Origin: Flammula alnicola
Taxonomy: Eukaryota > Basidiomycota > Agaricomycetes > Agaricales > Strophariaceae
Length of the DNA stretch: 64,000 nucleotides
Direction: 5' to 3'
Assembly (NCBI GenBank): GCA_015499995.1
Contig: JADNRV010000247.1
Coordinates: 1 to 64,000 of the forward strand
The notes beneath the pieces are model-generated. The model had not been told where the DNA came from. It worked only from the letters and a program-made list of their open reading frames with translations, and did no database searches. Within the stretch, counting starts at the first letter, position 1. Every line of letters begins with the position of its first letter. Made by a program: the position numbers and the translations under genes. Of the stretch, positions 45,111 through 56,957 are shown one piece after another.

Positions 45111-47108
45111 GATTCTTTGTTCAGAGAGACTATGAGCAAATGCTGCGAAGCGTAGCTACAGAGTTACTTACGAATGTATATCAAGGCCAATAGGGTTGAA
45201 GTTGAAATAGTCGTTATAATGACTGTTGATCATTTTAAACATGGAGACCATGCGTGAAACCTCAAAATTACTATGAGGTCAAGAATCCGTTTCTAGCACA
45301 TGCTTCCCTGGCTCAGCCGCTCAGTGCAGTAGTTTCATCTTTCATGCTAGTTTAATGACGGATGGGTTGAGCCGCAGCCAATTAGGTACTGGGAATCCGG
45401 CTGGGACTCGATTTTCCTCCGTGACACATCTTTTTCGTTTGATCGGCAGTCACGGACTCACGATGGCTTTTGGGGTAGCTTCTAGGCAATGGCATGGTGC
45501 ATCTGGCAATGGACAATAGTCTTAGATATGCAACGAGACCGGGACTATATACCTGGCCGCGCACAATGCAATCGACGGAATACGGCCGCACAACATGAGA
45601 ACCACTGGCACCGCGCCCCACGAGGCGTAAAAAATTCCACCAATCACAATCCGCAACGCAGAGAAGGAATTTTGACACAAAATCCCTTCTCTGCGTCACA
45701 GGAGGGACAAAAAAGTGGGGCAATCGATCCCGGGAAGTCAGCGAAGATTCGGGGTGAATGATAGCCATCCTCCAAGGGAATTACGCCAAAAGGATGATGG
45801 CCAGGGTTATATCCACAGACGAAGCTACAGCATACGAGGGATGCACATACAGTTCGCACTGGTGTGACGGTATCGAACAGGATGCTGACGGTGTATTAGC
45901 TGAGACGAACCTCCAGAGCATGTCATTTTTAACCTTATTACACCAACTTGAAGAACAGGACCACTGTGACTTACACATTCTGCAGGTGCGCTTGCTCTTG
46001 CGGACCTCGCGAAAGTAACGGCCGTGCTCCGACTATCCAATAGGACGGCAGCACCAGACTTGCGGGTACCGGACTGCGTCATAGAACCATTATGGGAGGA
46101 AACGAACGTACATTCCTCTCCAACGACTGTTGGGGCTTGGGGACATCGCACTGATCGTACAATCCAACACCATGACATCCACCTGACAGGTAATTTCAGT
46201 GTTCACCTCCTTGCCACCTATAATAACCTATAAATTTAAATTTAATCGACCATCAATGCATCAAAGGTCAACAGGTTCCAATTGCATGATTATGGATGCA
46301 ATACCGCCCCAGCCTGATAACCACGGAAGAGGAGCATCGCTGTATCCTAATTCCACCCTCAACTCGCAGGTGGCACGACAACGGCCAGTTGCGAAAGCGC
46401 GCATAGAAAGAGGGAGACGAGCCGCAATTCGAGCAGCTCTGGACAAGCGCCACGTGGCGAAACAAGCAAGGCCTCACTCCCTCGCCAGTATCGGGCGCAG
46501 CATCCACGGCTCGAGCTGCATTGCCCACTTCACCCTCATCGTCGAGTCTGCTAGGGACATCCACGGCACCATCGACCTCGACTCAGGCTTCTTCATCGCA
46601 ATACAGAGGTTCGCCTGCCTTCTCTCCCAAGCCGACGTCAGTCCCAGCAGCGTCCAAGATCAAAATAAAAATCGCACCTTTGCCCACGCTTTCGGCCCCA
46701 CAAAGGCATTCCACCATGCCATGAGTGTGGGCTCCTGCATCACAATATCGAGCTCGGGGGTCTGTCGGCAATGCATCCATACGAGACCGTATGGGACAGC
46801 AGATGTGGGCGAAAACCGCAGAATATTATGGCTGGCGAGGAAGCCTCTGCCGACGGTAAACAGTGAGTCGTTGTCCGTTGAAAAGCATAACTTGAGCTGA
46901 TCGCACTGAAGTGGACGCAGAACCTGGATTCGTGCTATTAGTTATCTGCAGTCGCCTCGTCGTTGGACGTTACTCACATTCGGTTCATCGACGTCAGGCA
47001 AAGCCTGGCGCTCGGGCGTCGGGGTAGCGCAATAGAGACAAAAAGTTAGAACGAGTTTACGGAAGAAGTAGATGTATAACGTCAATAATGTATGTAAGAT
47101 GGACTAAT
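45111..47108. other. Intergenic region with a coding-like fragment
   Basis: No confident gene. At about 46430-46880 (plus) one frame encodes a Ser/Pro/Thr/Ala-rich stretch (ALPTSPSSSSLLGTSTAPS, then KIKIKIAPLPTLSAP). Another frame continues with LLHHNIELGGLSAMHPYETV and CGRKP. This looks like a frame-broken remnant of a protein gene or transposon-encoded protein that I cannot name. Confidence 0.35.
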
Positions 47109-47273
47109 AGGCCCGTTTCCAAAGGCTTAGGGACTTTGTTTACTGATGGGGCTCCTCCAAATAGAATCCAGCACAGCGATTAGCTGGCGAATATCGGCTC
47201 ATTCGGCTGGAGGCTCCCAAACCTTTTCAACGGTGCCTTTTCAAAACGCGCCTACCGATATGAGTTTAACAGT
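47109..47273. mobile_element. MITE of the CAGCTAAACT family, truncated copy
   Basis: Closely matches 41855-42065 over blocks such as gggactttgtttactga and tcctccaaatagaatccagc. It has lost the outer 16 bp of the left end and an internal piece, and ends gatatgagtttaacagta. It lies about 110 bp upstream of the ATG of NACHT gene 2, in the presumed promoter. Confidence 0.85.
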
Positions 47274-47382
47274 AAAGGGCTGTGCGAATCGCTGGCACCG
47301 AGCGCCGATAATGCGGCATGCGTCCTTGTACACCCTCAGACGAACCCTGGGCAAAACCTAGTCCCTCACATCCGTTGGTTCT

Positions 47383-49269
47383 ATGGAACTCACTCCTCGC
47401 ACCCAGAATGCAATCTTTTCATCAAGCGCCTTTGTTAACGGGGGAACATTCACTCAGCACAACGGCCCCAGCATTGTGAATCAAAATGGTGCTACTGGTA
47501 CGACGCTAGATGATGTCCGAAGGATAGCTTCTGATTGGTTCACAAACAGCAAGCGGGTTTGAGCTACTTCGCAAAGAAGTGGCTACAGCTGCTTTCCATA
47601 ACTCGGAGCAGCGTGGCGACCTCCTGAAATGTCATCCAAATACGCGACTGGCTGTCTTGCAGAAACTCATGGAATGGATTCAAAGCAGCGAAGATCGCGA
47701 CACATGGATCATGTGGTTACATGGTGCTGCAGGAGCAGGAAAGTCGGCGATCGCCCAATCCATAGCTGAGCTTTGCATGAAATCAAAACTTGCAATAGCC
47801 AGCTTCTTCTTCTATCGCAAAGATCCCACCTGTAATAATCCAAAAGCTCTCGGGGCTACGCTCGCCTATCAGCTCACTGGCACTTATCCCGCTGCTCGAG
47901 ACATGATTACGCTGGCTATCGACAACGATCCCCTGGTGTTTCGACGCTCGTTCAAATCCCAGCTTGAATCCCTCATCGTCGAGCCTCTCTCTCAGCTCGG
48001 ACCCCTCTCCAATGATTCAACCAACGACGCGCCGCCATTCTTAGTTATAATCGACGGTCTTGATGAGTGCCACAGCCGCGGTGTGCAAACCAACCTCATT
48101 TACGCCATTGCAGACGTTCTACGGGATAGAGGGCTGTCCATTATATTCCTCATCAGCAGTCGTGCGGAGCAGCATCTTACAATGGCGTTCACTGGCAATT
48201 TCCAGACAGTAGTAAACCTGGTTACGCGATTGCCTTTAGACGATAGCTATCTTCCTGACGAAGATATTCGCCTCTTCCTTCATGACAAGTTCGCCGATAT
48301 AAGGACTAGCCATCCGTTCAACCATCGAATTGACTCACCATGGCCCACGACGGAATTTACTAGACTCGCTAGCCAGTCACGCTCGCGAGCTCTAGTCACA
48401 GAGCGTAACGGGAGCACATGACAAGGAAGGAGCGCATGTTTTGGGTGACCCCGCCAATCTTGATGTGTCGACTTCGTCAAAAAAAGGTGGCCACATCCCG
48501 AAAAAAAGTCCTAAAATTGAGTATATATAATACCATTTTTTGTGCCTTTAGAATTGAATGAGACGAACTTGAAAAACATGATTTGTTTTTGCAAAATGAT
48601 CTTCCTGAACGGCGGCGCACGGACCTGCCAACGATGAGCAATAAATTTTCGAAAAAACTTGTATACTCTAATCGACTTGAAATTGAAAAATAATCACTTT
48701 TTGTATACTCAATTTTGGCACTTTTTCCGACCTTGAGACGCTGTTTTCACTAAGTACCGACAACAAGATTGGCGGGCTCCGCCAAAAGTGTCCCGAAACA
48801 GACCAGCCGGCTTCGCCAGTTGTCGAGTTTACTCTCACAGACCACGTGCACTTAGTCTCACGTGTGGCGAAGGCGGATGGGGACGAGCCTAGGAATTTAC
48901 CAGTATTTTACCGGTAATTTACCATCACGTGATTTGATTTTTCGTAAGGCTTTTCAAAAAAAAATTCACCACCTGCGCGGCTCATATATATCACGTGGCC
49001 ATGCAGTAAAAAACCTCACAGACCTGCCGCCAAGGGGGGTAATTTACCTGGTAATTTACCGGTAAAATACCGGTAAAAAACGTTTTGGTAAAAAACCCTA
49101 GGTTTTTTACCCAACCCTAGCCTGCGAGCAGCAACCCCAAGCGCTCGAGCTAGATGAATGCAAAGCGAAAGAAGGCGTATCCAACAGCGAGCCGAATTTC
49201 AACAAGCGGCGGTTATTTAGATGGTTGTCCATAGGACTCAAGACGTCCTTGATTGGACGACAAAAATGA
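47383..49269 (+). pseudogene. NACHT-domain NLR-like gene 2, disrupted
   Basis: Exon 1 (47383-47497) encodes the motif GGTFTQHNGPSIV; exon 2 starts at 47550 and carries an intact-looking NACHT core: WLHGAAGAGKS, FLVIIDGLDEC, SSRAEQH. At about 48357, inside the block HPFNHRIDSPWPTTE, homology to the other copies stops; the frame then reads unrelated sequence to a stop at 48421. Roughly 760 bp later, 49118-49269 encodes the family C-terminus (QALELDECKAKE, then FNKRRLFRWLSIGLKT and a stop). About 270 codons between these points, including the FLHASLPDFLLDPARSQ block, are gone. A shortened protein with only the ATPase part could still be made. Confidence 0.88.
48358..49117. mobile_element. Insertion/replacement inside NACHT gene 2 with GGTAAATTACC palindromes
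   Basis: Unrelated to NACHT sequence. The right part (48885-49107) is a nested inverted repeat. Its left arm has cctaggaatttacc and ttttaccggtaatttacc; its right arm has ggtaatttaccggtaaaat and ggtaaaaaaccctagg. The left part has weaker inverted similarity around cccgccaatcttg (48450-48780). No clear target duplication and no coding capacity, so it may be two elements or an insertion followed by deletion. Confidence 0.5.
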
Positions 49270-52200
49270 CATCTCAATTCTGATTCACTACTTAGAAAGC
49301 TGAGCTCGGACGGTTTCATTTTTTGTGCTTGAAGGCGTGCAGATTTCGTGCTATGGCAGAAAGGAATTGAACATTGGTATGGATTATACTTTTCGGGAAA
49401 ATAAACCACTGAGCCGGTGCACTAGACGAACAACGTACTATCATCGCTACCGAGGAGAAATGTCGACCCTCCTGACTTTTTACGCGGCCGCAAACACTGT
49501 CATTGAAAGAAGGTAACCACACAACAGAAGAATCAAACTTGCCCCGATACAAAGAAGGAGTTGTGGAAGATGCAAACATTGATCTGCCAGTCGAAGCCAG
49601 CCACAGAGACCGCTCCAACAGCATCGTCGAGCATAAACAGCGCCGTACGAGCAATTGCAAGTCAAAGGTATATCACGACAACCCCTTCTTTGAATAGGAA
49701 GGTCTGATGATAGGATACACAGGGCTCTGAAGGCAATGACTGCGAGAGCCTTTGCCCCAGGGCAGTCTAAGAAGCGAAAATACCTTCATAGGTCTAGGGT
49801 GAATCGAAATTGTAAGCAGTTGAAAATCGTCAGGGAATGAATATCAGATATAAGTATAAGAGAGGGAAAGAGGCTCTCGATCCGCAACAATTTGAATGGA
49901 CATACATAGGAAGGGAAGGACGCCCCATTTTCCGAATTTCCTGGCAAGTTGCAAAAGGACGTCCATACTAGGAAATTGTTCTGAATCTGGCAAAACTTCG
50001 ATATCACACCTTCCGCCAAGTGACCTAGAGTGGAGCGACCCGACAAGGCTAACGGAGAGAAGCCACGAGGAGTGCTGCGGCGGATCTGCAGAATAGAAAC
50101 ATTGACGGAGCGAAGAGTGGGCAGAGATCAGGCGAAAGTGCATAGAGATCATTTACCCTAATGAAAGGCTACGCACCGATTTTTTGAGCACCGACCCTAC
50201 TTGAGAAACGACATCGGCTGATAAACGTCGATGAAGGAAAAGTCGACTAAAACTCCCCTGAGTTCTACGCCCAGACCTGCCTATCAGTGCACATGTAACA
50301 GATTGAGCAGTCTAAAATCATCGTACCTTCAAAAGACTGTCCTCTGCAGCTTGTCGATGGCCAACAGACGCTATCTCATCCCACTACAAGTCCTCGGCAA
50401 CATCCCAGTGCGATGTAGATCGACGTTCCAGCTTGTAATAAGCCCGCATAGTTCGATATCGACAGTTGCTAAGTCGTCGACATCTATGGCCAAAGCTAAA
50501 TATCAGGGATCGAGGAATGGACTGCCTCTCGTACCTTCCGTTTCAGAGTATACGCAACCCTCTAGAGCCATCCAGAACGAACAGAGCATTATCGTCATCG
50601 AAAGGCACTTGAGACAGACGATACCTCATGGTGGGCAGGAAGCGAGGAGATTCGCCTGTCATTTTATAGGCGGCAGTCTTCTTATAACAAGTCGAAGAAT
50701 CGAAAAGAATACATATCTGTGGAAAAATACCAGTCCTTGTACAAGAGATTCAGCAAACTAGAACATAGAACGTTCAAGCGCACCATTTGATGACGAGGTG
50801 TCAACAACGTCCTTTCTACACCCTCAATGAAGGGTAAGCGCAGTGAAGCCCAGCCAGACAAATGAATGCATGGAGCACGGCGAAGACCTGATAAGATTGC
50901 GATAAGGGGCAGGCTGAACGGAGCTGGCAAAGAGAAGAAAGAAAATGGGCAGAGCCCATAATATCGTCGTCGTCGAAAGGCATGAGAGAATACCTGCGAC
51001 TGGACTCCAGTTGATCCGATGAATCCCATCGACTTGCGAACCAAACATACACATATCAGTGGCAGTGCTTGTCTATAGATAGATGCCAGCGGACTCACCG
51101 CCGAACTTTTCATCCTGGCTTGCCTCCTGCCATCGCGTGCGATGCTGCACCGCACGGCCTGTTCGACGCGTCTCTGAGTCCTGCTTCCGAGAGTCACGCC
51201 ATATCGGACTGCTCCAACGGTTAATATTGGCTCTTGAAAGGATAAAACCTGCTGCGATAAGGAACCTTTGTAGGGTAATAGCAGAGGGAGCATCGCTCAA
51301 ATATTCCTGGTCTAGGAAGAAGGGGTGGAAAGAGGAGAGGCGAGCGGCGAGAACAATGGTGTAAGCTGGCCGAGCTTGGTACGGCGCCTCCCACCGAGCA
51401 CTCATGGATTTACGATATGCAATGCACTCCTTCTGGTCTTGCCTCGAACTACGGTCACATCGGAATCGTCTAGGAGAGCTCTCACTCCGCCTTGAGCACA
51501 TAGTCGACGATAGTCGTCGGCAGTGCTAATGCATGTACTTTAAACCTTCTTTCGTCGTTGTCGAGCACCGCGTTTAACCCGGCTCTGTGATTTCTTTATC
51601 TTCAGAAGTTAAATCCACACTAGTAAGGTCAACATTAGTAGTATCCGGTAGCACAACTCATCTCGTCTTTTTCTTCTTGTTCTCTACTCACTTCGTCCTT
51701 TTCTTCTGGCGGTGCCTAGCGCCTCTGGCCAAAAATCTTTCTTCTCTATCGGACTTACTCCGAGGCTACTCATTATCGGCTGTTGATAACAATCTTAGCA
51801 CGCTCTCGACAGATGGAATTCTCAGGCGGCATCGCATCTACGCAGATGAGTTCCTCGGTTTTCTATCGCTTCCCTCCTATGCTTCTGTACGGATATCTGG
51901 CCCGTGCTGCCCATAGATTAGAGAGCTAGATTAGATGTCATTAGAGTCCATATGTAATGCCAGCGACCGCGTAGTCGAATGAATTCTGGCCTTTGCCTTC
52001 GACGCGACAGTGAACGGCCTGCTCGACGCATGTCCGAGCCTCAGCTTCATAGGGTCAGGCTGATTGACCTACTCCAACGGCATCGTGAGTGGTTTGTCAT
52101 TCCGTCATCGTTGCCTCCAGATTCTGCATCTTTAAATGTGGAGTTGTCATCCCTGTTAATCACACAACGTTGCGGCCGTACTACAGCTCATGTCCACGAT

Positions 52201-52427
52201 CCGGCGTCCTTCCCACATTTTCCCTACTGTTCCTTGCATCCTGCCATCATTTTATTCAAGTCCGTCTATCGCCTAAATATATCTCTCCGTGATCCGACGT
52301 CATGCATCAAGTCTAGATGGGAAATCTTTCAGAGCCTTGCGGCATCATTGAGAAATCCCTGCACTGTTCATCACTAGCACATCCAGCAGTCGAATGACAA
52401 TTATTTCTACAGGCTCATCGCGGCCCA
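49270..52427. other. Gene-poor interval with remnants
   Basis: No confident gene. Minus strand 51501-51073 is open for 142 codons with a protein-like part (SFHPFFLDQEYL, FILSRANINRW) of unknown family. A partial direct repeat joins about 51115-51235 to 51985-52090 (shared cggcct(g/c)(t/c)tcgacgc and tactccaacgg/gctccaacgg). The last part should include the NACHT gene 3 promoter. Confidence 0.35.
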
Positions 52428-54327
52428 ATGGAATCTATTCCTCAAACTCAGAATGCAATGTTGTCGCTGTCCAATGCCGTGATTAGTGTGGGAACATTTA
52501 CTCAGCACAATGGTCCCAGCATCGTTAATATCAACAGCACTACAGGTACGTATACGACACATATAATCTCTGAAGATCAACTTTTTCTCATGAGTTGGCT
52601 GAATGTAGGGGGATTTGAGCTGCTTCGGAAAGAGGTGGCTACGGCCGCTTTCCATAACTCCGCTCAGCGACTCGACCCTCCGAAATGTCATCCAAACACG
52701 CGCGAAGCCGTCCTGCAGAAGATCATGGCGTGGATTCAGACCAGCGAAGATCGCAAAGCATGGCTCATGTGGTTACACGGAGCCGCAGGAGCGGGAAAGT
52801 CGGCGATCGCCCAATCCATCGCTGAACTTTGCGCAAAATCGAGGCTCGCCCTAGCTAGCTTTTTCTTCTTTCGCACCGATCCCACTCGCAATTCTGTGCG
52901 ACCCCTTGCTGCCACACTCACCTATCAACTTGCACTGAGTCCACCAGATACTCGAGATATCATTGGGCAGGCTGTCGAGCGCGACCCCCTCGTGTTTGGA
53001 CTGTCATTCGCATCGCAGCTTGAATCTCTCATCGTCGAACCCCTTCGTCAGATTGGACGCCTCCCTCATTGTTCGACCAGCATCACATCACCCTTCCTCA
53101 TTATAATCGATGGCCTGGATGAGTGCGACGGCCGCGATGTGCAAGCCAACATCGTTCACACTATATCAGAAGCTCTGCGAGATACAGACCTCCCCATCCT
53201 ATTCCTCGTCGCCAGCCGCCCGGAGCAACACCTCTCTATGGCGTTCAATTTAAGAAAGGTCACTGATATACTTACACGACTGGCTCTGGACGATAAATAT
53301 CTCCCCGACGAAGATATCCGCCTCTTCCTCAACGACAAATTCGCCGAAATCAAAACCAGCCATCCATTTAGGCATCTCATTGACTCCTCATGGCCCGCGG
53401 AGGATATCCTCCACAGTCTGGTCAAAAAATCCTCCGGCCAATTTATATACGCATCAGTGGTGATGACATTCGTATCCTCGTCTCGTCATCACCCTGCAAA
53501 ACGTCTGGAGGTCATCCAGGGCATACGTCCCCCTCGCCTGGATACACCCTTCGCGCAGCTCGATGCTCTATATATTCACATCTTCTCATGTGTGGAGGAC
53601 ATCCAAACTGCGGCACTAGTGCTCAGCTATTCGATTCTGGGGTGCACCAATCAGGTTCCTTACATTAAGGAATTTCTCAGTTTGGTGACGGGAGACTTAG
53701 AGATTGCTTTGGCGGACTTGACGTCGGTTGTGGCGACCGATTCCCTGTGCCTCAAATTCCTCCATGCATCCCTACCCGACTTTCTCCTCGATCCTGCTCG
53801 ATCTCAGGAGTATTACATCGATCCTTCGTACAGGCATGCTGATTTCGCGCATCGCTGGTTTGAACATCTAAAAGCAGGCCACAACAAGGTAACTCACATA
53901 TTAGCAATTACCTGGCACTTTCAGGCTGCCGCTCCTACGAACGAACTTCAACTGGACCTTATGCGGTTTGTGCCTCGTGCTGAATACTTTTCGGAGGACT
54001 CCGAGGGCATCAATGAAATGTCGGAATTCCTTTCTTCAGTCAAGGCACTGGTGCGCATACGGTTCATTGATTGAAGTTTGGGCTGACGAGGTTCGCCAGG
54101 ATTTTCACGATGGATATCACACTTACCACCATCATCTTGAATTAATTACTCGCATCGCTAAGCAGTCGTGCCCATATAAGTACCGCATGTTAGGTAGGGA
54201 CCACAGCATTTCTCAACTCGTCGTCAAAATCGAGTCCGAGGGCAGCAAGAGCCTGAGCAGCAAGCCCCGGCGCGCAAGGCAGAAGAACGCACAGAAAAAG
54301 AAGGCGGATAGGAGCCGAATTTCATGA
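52428..54327 (+). CDS. NACHT-domain NLR-like protein 3
   Basis: Three exons (52428-52545, 52609-54050, 54100-54327) encode 595 aa. The first exon ends with GTFTQHNGPSIVNINSTTG; intron 1 is 63 bp, stop-free and in frame, so unspliced messages would also be translatable. The NACHT core is intact: WLHGAAGAGKS, FLIIIDGLDEC, ASRPEQH. FLHASLPDFLLDPARSQ and a WHFQAAAPTNELQ segment follow; here the intron present in copies 1 and 4 seems to have been lost. The last exon ends with a lysine/arginine-rich tail. In another frame just beyond, EPNFMKRPLEMVLKTYIAG matches the C-terminus of copies 2 and 4, so a small indel has swapped the tail. Confidence 0.9.
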
Positions 54328-56245
54328 AACGGCCCCTGGAAATGGTATTAAAGACGTACATAGCTGGAAAACGGCAATAATACAACGATTCTGAAATCCG
54401 ATGGTTCTTGTGGTCATGAAAAAGTCGTAACCCAGTCATAATACGGCTTTGGTCAAGCTTTGGGGGGTTTGCATTAGTATTATCGGTGGTAGTTAGAGGA
54501 TCGAAATGCACAACGAAGGCGACTTACACTACTAAATACTGTCAGGGCGCCTAGTACCCTAGCAAAACACCGTTGTCGAAAACAAATGCATGCTATGGAG
54601 GAGGTGATCCGAGTTGATGCATGACGCCCGACGTCATTTGTTTGGTTGTGACGTGTAAATTCTAATCTTTATTTTTCAGGTGTGATTGACGGTAGTACAG
54701 GTCCCACTCCTCCATCAGGAGCTCTGGGGTGCTCTATACTTAATCCTATGGCATTGAATATGGGTGCTATCGCAGTTGGACGCGGAAATAGGAAGTCCTC
54801 TCCCTAGTGTTTGACATGTTATAACATGGCCGTCTTTCTTATCTGATTCATTTGCCAAGCTGCCAAGATTCTCAGCGTGCACGGAGGCTGTACGATTCCG
54901 GACTCTTGAGAATGCTAGGGTTAGCACCGGCTTAACCTCAAACCTCTTGATGGAAAGTGAGTTCCATAGTCATTTCACGACATCCATTATGAATTTATAT
55001 CCATTCCAGATGTCATTATTTTCCGTGGAGGTTGTGAATTTTCGAAGATCTTCTTTTGCAGAAGCAATCCCAATGAAGAGTGTCGCTTTTTTCCGAAGAA
55101 TTAGTCGCTACTGGTGGGCTGTAGCTCCGCCACTAATTACAGCGATGTCTTGACTGGTGTAAACGGCAAGGCTTGATTTTCAGCAATGCTGAAAGGTTGG
55201 ATTTACTTGCCAGGCAGCTTTCACTGCTCAGCAACGTTTGCAGGCAGCGTTACGAGATGGTGATACCAAAATAACAAAGTTCTCACATTAGTCCTTTGTT
55301 TCTGTTGACACTTTTCTCCTAACTGTCTGCTCCGATGCATCACCCCGCCTCGATCTCCGAGCATTCCACGCGTCCGGAATTCCATCGTCTCTGCAAATCA
55401 CAACTCGAGCGTGTTGTCGGATCGAATCAATGGCGTCTCTCTTAAAGTACATCCCGAAAGCGTGGGTGTCCTTCTCCATATATAACATCCTCTCAAGATC
55501 TGCATAATTTCGACCGGCCTATGTACAATCCAAACACGAACATTTCCAGAGCAGCAGGTGTCACTTTCATACAAAGGGAATGATTCCTGCATGTGAGCCG
55601 CACATGGGCGCAGAACCTACTAACTTTAGATACCACGCTCGAGCTCGTGTCAGGGAGTATCTGACATATATATTTATATTCGTCTTGCAATTAGTTTCTG
55701 TGTTCCGAGGCATCAAGGATCGCTCCATGTTCGAAAATACACACGGCTATGTACCTAGCTGTAACGGAATCTACTTCTATTGGATCATCGATAAGTCGGA
55801 AAGAGGGGGTTCAATGGAAAAGGAATCATTGAAATGATTTGTTGCGTCATACTTCCACGATGAAGTATAGCCTCGCATGCTGTCGACCTGTGAACGCGGA
55901 GCAAATTTCAGTCCGATCTCCTAGATTCATGAGAAAATTCACAGAGACAGACTAGGCACCATTGGAGGGCTTTCCGTATACAGATAGGGATACGGGTACG
56001 CGGCTTTTTGCGAGGATGCAATCACAATGTTCAAGGGTCGACTGATGTTCTGTCCTCATGTTCTTCTATGGTATTGTCGGACATGGGGTGGGTGCACACG
56101 GAACGTGTCCTTCTAAACAACTTTTATGATTTAAGTACTCTTGAGGAACGGGGTCAATTGAGGTTTCTTGAAAAATATATATAAAGCGCACTCAGAAAAC
56201 CGACACTTCAGTGGAACAATTACCTCGTTCAACTTAACTTTCAAC
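54328..56245. repeat. Segmental duplication, copy 2, and flanks
   Basis: From about 54935 this region parallels the DNA upstream of hydrophobin A without the hAT-like insertion. Contains the empty site ttccatag (54962-54969) and the hydrophobin B promoter with TATATAAAG near 56178. No gene. Confidence 0.75.
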
Positions 56246-56957
56246 ATGCGTGCCTCAGCTTCCTTTGCTCTCGCTCTCCCTATCCTTGCTGCCGCCATCA
56301 ATCTTCCCCCTCGTCAATTGGGTGGAATATTACCCACCGGCATATTGCCCACTGGCATTCTCCCCACCGGTATATTGCCCACTGGTATCCTGCCCACCGG
56401 CATCCTGCCCACTGGAATCCTGCCCACTGGAATCCTGCCAACCGGAATACTGCCAATTGGACCGTCCAACAACTGCGACACTGGGTCTACCTTGTGCTGC
56501 GCCTCTACCCAGACAGTGAGTCATCTATTTAACATAAAATAGTTCATCAGCATTGAATATAATTTCACAGTCCAGTCCCACGCTACTCTCTACGCTATCG
56601 GGTGCTCTTGGAGTCGTATTACCTGAAGTCGATGGTCTCATCGGAGGTACGTAAAAGTTTCATTTTAATTTGGGTAATTCGTAAGATTTACTTTGGCGCG
56701 TCAGTAACTTGCACTCCTATCGATGTCGTCGGTGTTAGTGGCACCTCTTGGTAAATATATTAGCCATCATGAACATTTCAATGTCGACTAATGTTAATTA
56801 ACTCTCTCAAAGCTCTCAGCAACCTGTTTGCTGCTCGGACAACTCATTCGTAAGTTATTTTTATCCAAACATACTAGGGTATAGAAATATGGCTAATTCA
56901 CTGAATTAGAACGGCGTTATTGCCTTGGGCTGCAACCCCCTCAACCTCAACGTCTAA
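56246..56957 (+). CDS. Class I hydrophobin B with shorter GILPT repeat
   Basis: Five exons (56246-56515, 56571-56646, 56705-56750, 56813-56849, 56910-56957) encode 158 aa. Exons 2-5 have exactly the same lengths as in hydrophobin A, so the size difference lies entirely in the first exon. A signal peptide (MRASASFALALPILAAA) is followed by LPPRQLG and eight GILPT units plus GILPI. The eight-Cys class I pattern is complete (C-x6-CC, then C, C-x5-CC, C), and SQQPVCCSDNSF and NGVIALGC are identical to copy A. It should be a secreted surface-active coat protein. The dibasic RR of copy A is PR here. Located between NACHT genes 3 and 4. Confidence 0.93.
56324..56458 (+). repeat. Coding minisatellite, 15 bp unit, 9 copies
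   Basis: Encodes GILPT x8 plus GILPI in hydrophobin B. Nucleotide units (g)gNatNctgcccactg are more uniform than in copy A, and all encode Ile rather than the mixed Ile/Val of A, suggesting separate expansion in each paralogue. Confidence 0.92.

Larger units (their letters stand above)
43048..45130. repeat. Segmental duplication, copy 1 (hydrophobin A and upstream DNA)
   Basis: Paralogous in direct orientation to 54970-56960. Shared blocks include tccattccaga with ttcgtggagg/ttccgtggagg and gagcattccacgcgtccgga, plus the entire hydrophobin gene with all intron positions. Similarity also covers 42467-42500, left of the hAT-like insertion. Divergence is clearly higher than between the two dehydrogenase copies. 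Confidence 0.85.
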
